DNA of 64,000 nucleotides from Straminergon stramineum (Eukaryota; Streptophyta; Bryopsida; Hypnales; Calliergonaceae), in assembly GCA_963920665.1 (NCBI GenBank), contig OY987273.1, positions 746,501 to 810,500 on the forward strand, written 5' to 3'. Positions 31,486-43,437 of this stretch are shown here, in pieces (position 1 is the stretch's first letter; every line of letters begins with the position of its first letter). Position numbers and translations under genes: made by a program. The notes under the pieces are model-generated. The model saw nothing but the letters and a program-made list of their open reading frames with translations, ran no database searches and was not told where the DNA came from.

Positions 31486-34474
31486 GTGCAAGGCTTGCAA
31501 CTTGGGTTTGCCAAGAAGGTAAGCCATATATTGAGCCACTTAGGATGTGAAGGCCCATCAGGTGTTCATGATACAAGAGTGAGCCTTTGTCTGCAATTGA
31601 CGTTGGATGTTCGAGCTCTATTGATTTGGTCCAAGGGAGCATTTCCACAAAGACTGGTTGTTGACAACGAAGATAGCAATAGCCTACATATGGTTGGGAG
31701 CAATTTTTCAAATGAGAGGGGCATGGCCTGTTCTACTCAAGTAAATTTATGCTCAACGTCGAAATAATTTGTTGGTGTAGGTTCCAAAGTAAACCGAACT
31801 ACAAAAACATTCGATAAACATGAAACTCTAAGGGCATCATGTATTAGGCCTCAAAGACAGAGCAATCTAGTGGATGGCTTTGAATCCGAAACAAAACACA
31901 ATTTGAATGCATTGTGTACTAATTTCTTTTATATGGTGAACATTCCATTTGTTGTAGCCTGAAATCTAGCATTCAAAGAAGTAGTGAAAAGAACAACTGA
32001 GTGCAATGGACCCTACACTCCACCATCATATCAAGATCTACACCATAAATTGCTTGACCAAGTGAAGACCGACATCAAGACAAAGCTTCATAACAAGACT
32101 AAAGATAGGATTAGAAAGTTTGGAGCAACATTGTCTATTGATGGATGGAGCTCAATTACCAAATGGCCATTGATAAATGCCATGCTTGTATCTTCCTCGG
32201 GTGAGCAATTGCTTCAATCAATGGATATTAGTGGGGTCCAAAAGAACGCACAGTTTTTGGCCTTTGTCTTGGAAAAATTTAGAGAACAAACAGGCTATAC
32301 AAATGTGGTGCAGGTGACTACAGACAAAGCTCCTGCAAACTCGACAGCATGGAATTCAGTGTCGAGTAAATATCCACACATTCTCTTTCAAGGTTGTGTG
32401 GTGTACACCCAGAATTTGTTGCTCAAAGATTAGGGAAGCAAGAATGGATTAAGGAAAAAGTTAAGAAGGCCCATATTGTTGTGAAGTTCTTCAAGTTGCG
32501 GCATATGCTTCTAGCTAAATTTCAAAAACACAAAACAAAGTATAGCTTATTGATGCTAGTAGAAACAATATTTGCTTCAAATTTCATCATGATGGATTGT
32601 TTGTTGGAGGTGAAATTTGCATTGCAACAAAGTGTAGTGGATTGACAATGGGTAGAGTATGTGCTCAAGTTACACGACACCAAGAAAAAGAAATCTCATA
32701 TAGAGTCTCGGGAGGTGAAGTCTACATTATAAAAGAGCTCTTTTGAACCCCTACCTTCTTCACGATAAAGAACTAACCGACAATCAACATGCAATAGATG
32801 CATGCAAGTGTGTTATCAAGAAAATATGTAAGCAAAAAACTTATACACAAATAGTGAAGGAGCTCGTAGCATTTTGACACTGAGAATCTCCATTCCACGA
32901 CATGTTGGATCCGGTTGAGCAAATATTGTCGGCATATGCTTGGTGGGATTTTGAGGGGGCATGTAGCAAGCTCATTGCTCCAATTGCAAAGAGGATTTTG
33001 GCCCAACCGGTATCATCATCTTCATGTCAACAAAATTGGAGTAGCTACTTTTTTGTTCACAACAAATCTTGAAACAAGTTGAAGCCATAGAGAGCTTCAG
33101 ATTTGGTGTATGTATACACCAATTCCAAAATCATAGCTATGTTGAATGAAAAGGTAGAAAAGAAGTGGTACCATGACATCGTGAAGTCCGAGGATTCGGA
33201 GGGGCCTATTTCAAAAGATGAGGATGGTGAGTCTGTATCTAATGATGGAGATGCTGTAAACTATAATATGCATAAATTGGACAATGAAATGTTTAAGAGC
33301 CCTAATTGGAACAATGAAGACTTCAGAGACAATGATGGATACATGTATGAGTTCCGATTAGATGAAGACAATTGTGGTCTCAATGAAGATGTACCTTCGA
33401 TAGCCAAATTTGTGGATGAATTCGGATTTATTAGTAGCAAAAACATTCCACCGAATATAGAGGATATATATGTAGAGATAACGGCAACCAATAGGGCAAC
33501 AATTGCAAATGATGGGAGTCTCAAAAAAGATGAAGTGTTTCCAATTTCCAATGCTCCATCCACAATAATAGCGGTAGTAGAAAATGACCAACACAACAAG
33601 GGAGGATGTGAGATGAAGATCCAAATGAACGTGTCCAATGCAAGTATTGTGTCAATAGTGGTATTGGCAAGCAAGAAATGTCGGGAAGCAAATATTGGAA
33701 ATGCCAAACTACATGATGTAAAAGACAATGTTGAGGCATGTTCAATGGGGTTGAGTAGCCCGATTTTTGTCAACAATGGTGTTGGCAAAAAGCACTTTAG
33801 GGAAAATTCCCAAGAACCACCATATAGTACTCTTCCACGAGCACTATTCAAAACTAGTGGCACAACATTGGATGGTTCAAGGAAATCACAACTTGGGAAA
33901 GGACATTTGTCTCTTCCGAAAGAGATGAGTTTGGAAGGCAATCCAAGTCAAACCATTTTATCATGTACTGATGATGATAAGAATGAGACATTGGCTTCAA
34001 TGTTTGTTAAACATCCACCATGACATTCTATGAAAACATCACACCAAACATCACAGTCTTTGAATGCAATGCAATTAATTATTCAAAGAGCATTAAAATC
34101 AGGGATGTCAAAGGTTGAAAACTTCATCAAAGCCCATAAAAAAAGAAGAATACAACCCTTTGCTACCTCCCCATCAAGAGATCAAATGTATGTAGAATCC
34201 CTCTAGGTGCATGCTAGCTTTCTTCAAAGAAGAAAATGAAACAATCCCTAGCCCTAAGAAAGACATTGGTAAGTCCAGATTAAGAGTCCAAAGGGAAAAG
34301 AAGACAAGTAGATCAATGAGATCATTGACATGTATACATGTACAAGGAGTGCAAATTGTACAATCTTCATCAGACAATATGGAAGATACATTCGATAATG
34401 AAGACGATAGATGCAGAACTAGATGTGATAGTAGTGGGGCTAAGGTGAAAGGAGATAGTGATTACAAGCCTTAG
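31486..34474 (+). pseudogene. Second hAT-family transposase pseudogene
   Basis: Pieces in changing frames: 31,486-31,767 (BED-like start, VSHILSHLGCEG), 31,984-32,433 (DUF659 core with LSIDGWSS and VTTDKAPAN, ending LLLKD), 32,394-32,645 after a frameshift (KAHIVVKFFKLRHMLLAKFQ), a battered middle, the dimerisation region with LAQPVSSSSCQQNW and LVYVYTNSKI near 33,000-33,125, and an acidic extension to 34,023 and 34,211-34,474. The order matches the copy at 15.3 kb, including the long extension after the dimerisation part. In the third acidic position CE is replaced by CQ. It has indels as well as stops, so it is older than the first copy. No CCCGCAG array lies upstream. Confidence 0.75.
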
Positions 34475-35409
34475 AGATTTAAAGGATGTAGGCTTAGGTG
34501 TTTAGGAGCTCATAATACATCTAGCATGTAATGCAGTAATGGCAATTAATTGTTTGAAGCTTTCATTGTGTTTGTAGTTTTCTTATTGATGTTGAAAATA
34601 TGATTACGTTTTTCTTCATTGTTACACCAAAAAGAAGTCCAAAAAAAATGATTTTGTTATTTTTCCTTTGCATAAAGTGTGATATATTGCAAGATACTTA
34701 TATAATGCAACAATTTTGACTCCATGATTGTCATAGATTTGGTAATTTTTAAAGTGAAGAGAATTTTGAGGTTGTGTGTTTTTTTCCATCCTTTTCAATG
34801 ACAATTGCAATTATAGTAGTTCAAAAACCACAACTCCATATCTCAATTTTTGAAGTTCGCCAACAAATTGCTATGTGCCTCCCTCTCTACATTCGCCACT
34901 AGCCGTCCGCCTATCCACATGTCCACTCGATAGCATTTATCCATAGTAAGTTTTCTGACACTATTTTTTACCCACTAGAAAAGCAACATACACCAAGTTT
35001 GGACATCCAATTTTTGGACATGATTTTGCCTAGGACACTCACTTTTGTCAACCCTGTCTCCAAGGCCAGTGGCTTGAGGTAAACATATCTTTGGAGCCAC
35101 ATCTTTTGATTTTATTGTAGTTGCATTCTATGATTCAAGAAGCCCAAAGTATCCCTCTATTCCTCTCCCAAAGGGGTATTAGGTCATTGTTGGAGGCTAT
35201 TGACAAGATTGTATTGTAGATAGCAAATGATGTGAAAAAATCATTCAGAGATCCCCAAATAGATTTATCCCAATTTGATCCTCAAGAGGACTAGATTGGA
35301 CTTGAAGTGCATCTACAAAACTCTGAGGCATTATTGAGGTGTCAAGTAGAATTAATTATCGAAAGTTGAAAGATCATTTCAAGGGTAGAACACTCAATAA
35401 GGAATATTT
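34475..35409. other. Spacer after the second hAT pseudogene
   Basis: AT-rich; no clear gene. The last part (35,100-35,400) may hold a very decayed start of the DDE-like gene that is readable from about 35,400. Confidence 0.3.
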
Positions 35410-35768
35410 GGGTGTAACTATGTTGGACATGTTTTGAGGGAACAAAGAAGCTTTAATGATATGTTCGATGACCATTACACTACAAGAAAATGATGTTTTT
35501 GGTAACGTCAAAAAAAACGTCTCTTAGCGTTCAGTTTGACATGGAAGTTGTCTAGAAGGATGTCACCTAAAATTCGATATAAAAGATGGGCAAAAAACAT
35601 CCAAAAATCAAGGAAAACGTGTCGAATTTCAGCTTGTTTTTTCTAACGTCATAAACAACAAGGTCTTCTAAGAACTCCACAGTGTGGCACGTGGATGCCA
35701 TGTAAGTGCCACATAGGCAAAAAGATTCACGTGGGATTTTTTTCATCCAACCCATTGATGATGTGGCT

Positions 35769-38700
35769 TGTCGTATGCGCAGTGGAGCATAAGTACCCTT
35801 ACAACACCAAAACATCGTAAAATGACTCGAAATATCATCCCAAGGGATTGTAGACTATTGTTGCAAGCCGAGATTATCTATACTATCAACTTAAGCACTC
35901 TTTTCACTTCCTTTCTCTCTTTCGGATCACTACCTTTTTGGAATCCAATTTGGATCCTCTCCTTTTCGAAATCCGGATTCGAATCTTCTCACACACACAC
36001 TAGTTTTTGGTGCCTCTGTTTTACCCTCAAAGGGTCCGCCTTCAATCTTGTAGATGGGTAGGGACTCACCACTCATATTCCTCACACTCTCTTCTCTCTC
36101 TAAACTACAAAAAATACACTTAGACCAAATGTTGCACTAGATTAAACCAAAATACAGTCTCACAACTTCCTGGATGGCTAATCTGGAAGGTAGGTCACTT
36201 AGAGCCGTAACAAGTCCTTTCCACTACAACGATAGATCAAGAAAAAACAAAACCAATGGGGGATTGTTAGTCATTCACTAGACTGATCCTAGAGTTTGGT
36301 AGACCTTCCAGAGAGTAGGATGGGGATTTTTTTGCTAGCAGTTCCTTATCTCTACACGGAACTCTCCTGGTATTCCAGACTCGCACCCATACCACTCCTT
36401 GCCGAATTTCCGTTCCAATGTTTTAAAGGCACCACATGCAATATCGTATTCACAAGCCTAAACTACATCACAAACGTTCCCTCCCAAATCAGATCCAGTC
36501 ACCTTAGATCCGGATTCCTCCTTTTCTCGTCCTCTCTCTTATACTTCAACGCTTTCACAAGCAAACACAGAAAAATTGGATATATGACAATCAATTCTTG
36601 AAGGTCCACTTGGTGGCTCAGATTAAAGAAAGGATGACAAGATACCAACTATAAGCGCTAGGATGGAATGAGAGGACAACAAGCTTGCCCTCCCTTTAAA
36701 AACTCAAAACCCGAAGGCAAAAAGCCACCTGGAAATCCAAGGGATCAATCACAGACTTCTTGAGAAACCCGGAAAGTCAAATTCTAAAAATCCGAAACCT
36801 AGGCCCACACCTAAAAACTCGGTTCAGATTCAAAATTCAAATCTTAACTAACTACAACCCTAACTACCTCGCCTTTCGCGCCTTCTTTTGACTGCTCCCG
36901 CCTTGACTTGTTGGTGCCTAGATGGATGCCCTCGGAGTCGCCATCACCAACGTCATCCTCACTATTGCCCGAGTTTGGATCTTCCAAATTTCTAGAGGTG
37001 AGTTTTCTTCTTCCATGTCCTCCTCCTCCTCTTCCTCTTTTGACCCGGTTTGGTATTCCTCGTCTCAGATTTCTCAATCTGAGTGATCTCCCTCTCATCC
37101 TCTTCTTCTCCTAGAGATGTCTCATCCAATACAATGGTCGTTCTCTCCTCCCTGGGTTGAGGCTGTTGCACATGCTTGAAGCTTTCCAAATGAGTCAAGC
37201 CAGATTCTTCAGTCTTCCCATCCGATCCACCAAATTGCTTTGGATAAGCAATCTCGGTGTCTGAAGGGTTTCCTTCTCAAGAAGACGGATTGCTGGAATA
37301 GGCGTTGAGATGGTACCTTTCAGTGGTGCCAACTCTCATGCTACGTCTAGTTGTTTGATCAATTCTCGAACTATCTTCAAGCTCCCTCGGATGGTCTTCT
37401 CGAGCTAACTTGAGAAGGGCTCTATGGAATGCTGGAGAGTCTCCCTAAGAACTTCTCGTCTTGGTGGAAGTGGCAATGATGACATTAGCTTCACTAGAGT
37501 TTTTGTGTCAAAATGGATTTTCGGAAAGTGAGCAAAATCCATGACCCGATTCGAATCAATACACCCTAAGAGCTAACGACCTTGGATCTGGTCAGATGTC
37601 CTTCCTTGATTAGCCGGTTTTGGACAAGGGATGCCTTAATGATGAATTTTGAGGGTCTATCCACCAAACTGGATAGGTTCTTGACAAGTTGAAGAGCTTC
37701 CTTCTCCCTTTGCTTTAATGCGGCTAGCTCTCCCTCTACCCAATTCAACCTAGATTGGAGGTCATTTTTCTCCATCTCTAGATTCTCGATCCACTTCTCC
37801 TTCCGTCCCAACTCCTCCAGATTCGGAAGTTTCTTCACTGCGTCTAGTATCTCCTCTACCTCGACCTTCAACTTTTTGTTGATTGCCTTGAGTACGTCTA
37901 CCAAGTTTTCGTGGTACTCCTATGCCTACAACATCCAATTGAATCTGGTCTTAAAGAATCCGAACATTTCTGCCTCCTCCTTGTTCGAAACCTTCTCCAG
38001 AATAGGGAGTTTCCCTCGTAAAGCTGGATCGGTAGATTTCCTTTGTCTTCACTCCATGAACTGCTCCTCCTCTTTCAGCTCTTCCTCTTCATCTAATGTC
38101 GGCTGCTCCACCTCCACTTCATCTATGAGGCCGTAATGTAGGATTGTAGATCCGGTGTTGTACTCTACCATTTCTACATCACTCAAAAGTTCTACATAGT
38201 GGTAGAAGTGGAATACGTAAGGACCAATTGGGCTAGTTTTAGCCTTTCTTACATGGGCGGCAAGCTTGGAGACCATTGCTCCAATGACCTTCTCCCAGTG
38301 GACTGGTCTATCCTCCATTGCGCCAAAGATGGTGTTGGCCATTGTGATCGTAACCCGGGTAGGCTTTTTCAGATACAAGATCGGGATAAGGAACTCTAAG
38401 ACTTGTTTCTGCCTCCCATCTAGACAATCTCTAATGGCATATCCCTCCTTAGCATGGGCCGCATTCTTAAACTTCCTAGTCATGAACTTATCAGTTTGGG
38501 AGGCTAATCCAGATCTTTTCTTCAGGAATCCGTATACCTTAGCCCAAACCTCATCCATCCAGGTTCCGGGTCACCCCCTCACTATTAAGTCATACTGATT
38601 TGGAGCTCCTATGATGAGCTCCTAGATCATCCGCTCATTCTTCATAGTCCATGGCCTAAGGAATAGGCCAACACACCCTATCGTGCTCAGGTTGTCTTCT

Positions 38701-39230
38701 AACTTCAATTGATCACTCTTCCTTTCCGAAATGGTAGGACAAACCATTTGTGTAGTAACTAAAGGTTTACGGATACCTCCCTCCGCCATTGAGAACTGGA
38801 ACTAGGTTCGGATTTGGTGGAGAAACAAAGTGCTCAACTCCTGAAACGATCACTAATTCAACACTCTTTCACTCAACTACACGAGCGCAAATTGCTGCGA
38901 AAGAAAGAGGGAAGAGAAATGGAGGTGTTGGGGGTTTAGTACTCGTCATCCTACCGACCGTTTCCTAGTAGTAGACTATTTACTATAATGGTTTCCTAGA
39001 TTCCAAGACCGGAAATCTAGGACGTAGGCTGTCACTATCCGGGTTTCTGGAATCTAGATCCATCCTAGATCCTTTTGTGGAACACCTAGATCATCCTCTT
39101 AGCCTTAATGCAATGTTTTAGCTAAGTGGATTCCAATTCCGTTTGCCTAGTGAAAATTTTGAAAAATTCTATACTATAATACATCTATTTTATACTAACT
39201 CGGTAGATTCCAAGTTTCCGTCTCACGACA
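35769..39230 (-). mobile_element. R1 copy B: solo-LTR-like element, perfect 5-bp duplication
   Basis: TGTCGTATGCGCAG at 35,769 to TCTCACGACA at 39,230, 3462 bp, flanked by TGGCT (35,764-35,768) and TGGCT (39,231-39,235). It lies inside the CACTA-like element. No internal direct repeat. It is the best-preserved R1 copy for mapping the ends. Confidence 0.88.
36844..38789 (-). pseudogene. R1 ORF, copy B (decayed)
   Basis: Starts at ATG 38,789 (MAEGGIRKPLV) and stays in one frame to about 37,560, with stops; later stretches (37,198-36,992 and 37,098-36,844) are in other frames. Contains the conserved TWMDEVWAKVYGF, AIRDCLDGRQKQVLEFLIP, NTIFGAM and TGSTILHYGL. The C-terminal end SRREQSKEGAKGEVVRVV shows the protein reached about 640 residues. 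About 80% alike to copy C by eye in the coding part. Confidence 0.65.
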
Positions 39231-39235
39231 TGGCT

Positions 39236-40213
39236 CTTGATGTGGCACTTGACATAGTGGCAGGAAAAGTGATGTGGAACCACTTATGATGATGTGGCAT
39301 GCCTAGTCAGCACACTTTTATATATCATTTGAAAATTTTAATTTCACTTATTCAAACGTCAAATTAGATGTTTAGACATTTTTGAGACATCCATTTGTGC
39401 ATATTATACTTGTCAAGCAAGATCAATAAAAAACAATGATTAAAAATAAAATTCAAATAAAATGAACAAGCAAAATTTTTTTAATTCAACAAGAATTGAA
39501 GAAAACTTACCATCTACCATCAAGAGAATTTTTGATGGAAAAATGAAGGAATTCCTTCATTAAAAGTTAGTGAAAATGAATTTAACAAAGGTCATATTTA
39601 TATTCATTGTTTGTCCATGGTAAGACAAAAGATATGGAATTACTAGAATATGGGAACTTGACCATTGTACATCTTGACACTATTTTAGACATCTGAATGT
39701 TGTTTTAGACATCTGGATGTCATTTCAGACATTTTACATTGAACACAATTCTTGTTTTACATATCCCATATTGTTTGTTTCACTTCTAACCACACACTTA
39801 TATAAAGACCATCTCTTTTTCATCCATGGTGCACATCCATCCATTTCTTTTTTTTGGCAAGACATGCCATGTGTTTGCCCTTTCCTAAAATTTTCACATA
39901 TGGTCAACTTTTTACCATCAACCATAGTAATTTTTACTAACTTACCCATAATCAAAATGGGTCTACTTGTTGATGTGGCAATCTATGTATTTTTGGATGT
40001 CACAAAAACCATCAACATGTTTTTTCTAACATCACTAAAAACATGTCCGTCTACAATAACATCTACTCGTTTTCCAATCTAGCCACAAATGTTTTACGCA
40101 ACATCACATCAAATTCACACTCCTATGCTTGTTGATCATCTAACGCAGTGACGTCTCAAAAAACAGGATACATTTTCTGTAAATAGCATCAAAAACACAG
40201 GGTTCTTATAGTG
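39236..40213. other. Right part of the CACTA-like element, non-coding
   Basis: AT-rich with repeated TTTAGACATC / AACATC motifs (e.g. 39,360-39,400; 39,680-39,735; 40,020-40,110). No gene. Confidence 0.5.
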
Positions 40214-40992
40214 TATCACAATTATTTGCTCATGTACAAAAAAAGTGTTGTTCGAGGGACTCATGGAAACAAGGAAATTGAGCAACCTCAGATAGGAATC
40301 ATTCAAGTCATTGGAACTATGAAAGAAATTGTAGATGAGAATGCTAACCAAATGCCACATCAAATGTGTGACATCGAACATGGAAGAATGGACACTCTCA
40401 AATTTCTACCTAAAGAAAATAGTTGGAAGTATGTGCACACTTAGGTGAACAAGGTAGTATGTCAACTTTCTTTCATTGTCATGAATCATTTGGAGATCTC
40501 TAGATGATCCATTCGCAATTAGCATTATCAATTATAGTTGAGGATTTTTTATTTTCTTTAGTTTACTTTGGAATTACATGGTACTATTCCAATAGCTCAT
40601 ATAAGTTTCTTTTAGATGTTTAGTTAAATATTAACTATGATATTCCGCTAGTGAGTGAATCAATAATTAATCAAATCAGAAAAGAACATTTCAACAATGT
40701 CTTCATTAAGCATGTTAGAAGTTTGTTTGCAAATTGTACCTCATGCAATGAGCTTCAGTAATTTATATTGAAATTGCATGAAAGGAGACCCGAGTCTATG
40801 GAATTCATGAAGCAACGGATTAAACATCTTAATTTGCCAACCTTTTGTTGTCTTCTATATGCATTGTGGTGTGAGGAGTTTAAAAGGAATCCATGAGAAA
40901 TTCTTTGTATAATTCACAACAAGATGGATACCTCAAAGATAAACCTTCTAAAGATGTACATGACAACAAAGGCCATGCAAGATCTGGGTTAA

Positions 40993-42248
40993 CATCACAA
41001 CCTTCATCAAGAGGCATGCCTGTGACACCTTGGTGAGCAAGGGGGATGTTGGAGGTGACTCCCCAAGCCTTGCAAGAGATGGGGTGAAGGGGATGAGGAG
41101 TTCCGAGCAATCAAAGCATTGTCGCACTCTAATCCAAATGAATTAGAGAACGTATCACACATTTTTGGAAAGCTTATAAGAAGATGTATCCATAGGTTCA
41201 AAGAAAGCGAGAATCCGAGTTGGGAGTCAAAAGTTATGGGTCTTCAAAGTTGACAGTGTCCCGGCCACATCCCCAAGTATGGGGACGTGGGAAACAAGGT
41301 TTGAAAGGATTCCTTTGAGCCAAATAGGGCATGCCGCATACCATTGGAAAGATAAAAGGGCAATATTTCTAGAATGCTAAGGTTCATGAATAGATAAGCT
41401 GTGAGCTAAAAGTTATAGGCATCCAAAGAGGGTGGAGTCCTAGAGAACTATACCTCCTAGGGGACTTGTACCTTTGGAGGGCCATAACTTCCTCAATACT
41501 TGTTGCATTGGGGAAAGTGAATAGTTCAATATGATCTAAGGAAAATTTTGATCACACAAATGGGCTCACACTTAGTATTTGGAGCTCTAAAATAAAAGTT
41601 ATCTTGATGGGAAGATCGAGAGTCTTTGGGGGTCCGATGTTGGGAAACCACTTGGAATTGGGTGGTCTTCCAAAATGGGGAGCATCTTGGGGGGTCCCGG
41701 TAACCTCTAGCATAGGAAGGGGTGGTCTCCCTCCTCCCTCCCAGATGGTGCCATGGTGAGCCTAAGTAGCCCCAAGTGGTGAGGTTAGTGTTGGAGCCTC
41801 ACTACCACTTGTATATTACTTTAGAGTGCTAATACACTCCTTGATACCGGTTGGGTGGTGTCCCACTCCACACAAGGCCATGGTATGAGTCCCGATTAGT
41901 GAGTCCTAAGGTAAGTCCAGAAATGAATTGGATTAGGCCTAGTGGGAAGTTGGGTTCCATTCAAGGATAATTAGCACCATTGGGAAGTAGTGCCTCCACC
42001 GAGTGTTTGGACATCAATGGAAGTTCTACCCTATGTCATCAAATGACATACTTAAGTATTGGAAGGAAAGTATTGGAAGTCATGGAGGAATGGGGAACCC
42101 TGTGACTTGAATTGGAACCTAATATTGTAAATGTATGGCATGTGCAGTGTTAGGAGAGCGTGACCCTTGGTGTCACTAAAGGGTTTAGTGCTTGGGAAAG
42201 CACTAGAAGGTGAACTTAAGGTGGTAAGTGTCACTAAGGCGCATGACA
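40993..42248 (-). mobile_element. R2 copy B: solo LTR inside the DDE-like gene
   Basis: Read on the minus strand it starts TGTCATGCGCCTTAGTGACA (42,248) and ends GAAGGTTGTGATG (40,993), 1256 bp. Flanks are GTTAA (40,988-40,992) and ATTAA (42,249-42,253), a 5-bp duplication with one change. Host protein homology continues directly across the insertion, which independently fixes both ends. No coding frame inside. Confidence 0.82.
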
Positions 42249-43437
42249 ATTAAATTCCGATGACTGTTACATAGAAGGTAGCTCATGGTCATATTGATGG
42301 TGTGTACAACCATTTTGCACTATCCTATTGGACAAGAGACTTAAACTTCACTATATCTTCATTGACAAGATTGTTTCGCCAATTGGAAGATTCACCAATT
42401 CAAGAGATTGGCAACCTATTTCCATATCCACTGACAAACCCTATGTTCGGGGCACTACTAAGAGGGAAGTCAAGATGTGTAGATTGTTTAACCTTAACAA
42501 AACCATTAGCAAAACATCGATCCTACCCCTTTCCTAAAAATTTATACCTTCAACTTGAAGACTCTACAAAAGATAATAAGAACCGGTATCTCATAGCGTT
42601 CTTGTCCTTGTTGACTACACATGATGTCTTCAAAGAAATTTAGGTTGGATTCCTACTCGTCAAATATACTCATGAAGATATTGACACTTACTTTAGCCAT
42701 CTTTCAAAGGCCTTGAAGAAAAAGTACATTTTTGTGGACATTGACCTCATGAAAACCTTCTTATAGTCACAAGAAATAGCGTTCAAGTCAAAGTTCATAC
42801 AAGAAGTGGCAAACTTCAAGTCATTCATCAAGGATTACCAAAAGAGTGGCACTTCTAGATTAATTGAATTAGGAGAAATACATTTTTTCAAGTTCTACAT
42901 GGACAATGATGGGGTCCTCGTCATGAGATACAAGAAGTGTAGTATTGATACATAGTGGTTACCAGCTAATAAACCATCTCTTTGCCTCCAGAAGAAAGAC
43001 AATAGAGGTCGGCCAAGGCTTTCCCTAAGCTATCCAAAGCTTATTCCATTCAGGCCCATATAGGGAAACAAAGTTCCTAGCATGACTAGGAATCAAGAAA
43101 ACACCATGGAGTTGGCAAGGAACCCTGAACAAGAATTTCATTATGGTAGGACTAGAAAAGTATTTACAGTATCGGCAAAATAGTGTGTTGAAATGCGAGG
43201 GATTTGCAATAGCCTTTGGTCCGTATGTGGATTACTAGAATCGCATGTTGCAAGAGCTTAAGAAACCACTACTCAACTGTCCTCCAAAATTGGTGGAAGG
43301 CTTTTGGCCACAACACAATTGGAGGTTGATACCTCATGACATCCCTCATTGGTCATTAATGATGAATCTTATGGATGTCATTCCCGAAGAAAAGGACCTA
43401 GAACTATATTGTGGCCCCGCAAATGAAGTGCCATGAG

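Larger units (their letters stand above)
35478..40213. mobile_element. CACTA-like non-autonomous element carrying R1 copy B
   Basis: Left end CACTACAAGAAAATGATG; right end, inverted, CACTATAAGAACCCTGTG; about 19 of the first 26 positions match, including TGTTTTTG. CACTACAAGAAAA is the classic plant CACTA terminus. Without the nested R1 the element is 1.27 kb and non-coding. Short repeats TAACGTC / AGACATC are frequent near both ends, as in CACTA subterminal regions. Flanks are ...CATTA and TATCAC; the duplication looks like TA or an imperfect TTA rather than a clean 3-bp copy. It sits inside a reading frame. Confidence 0.7.
35410..43437 (+). pseudogene. DDE-like transposon protein gene, interrupted by two insertions
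   Basis: Readable blocks: 35,410-35,477 (NYVGHVLREQRSFNDMF), 40,214-40,443 (QVIGTMKEIVDENANQMPH), about 40,690-40,992 (CIIHNKMDTSKINLLKM) and 42,249-43,437. The last block holds AHGHIDGV, GALLRGKSRCVDC, YLQLEDSTKDNKNRY, FLLVKYTHEDIDTYFSHLSK and LGEIHFFKFYMDNDG, with stops (e.g. TAG 42,641). These match, in order, the uncharacterised DDE-like family also seen at 19.9-22.9 kb (-). The acidic residues in LEDST..DNKN and HEDID are the presumed catalytic ones. The CACTA-like element separates the first two blocks and R2 copy B the third and fourth. In both cases removing the insert and one duplication leaves the frame open and homologous. Confidence 0.65.
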
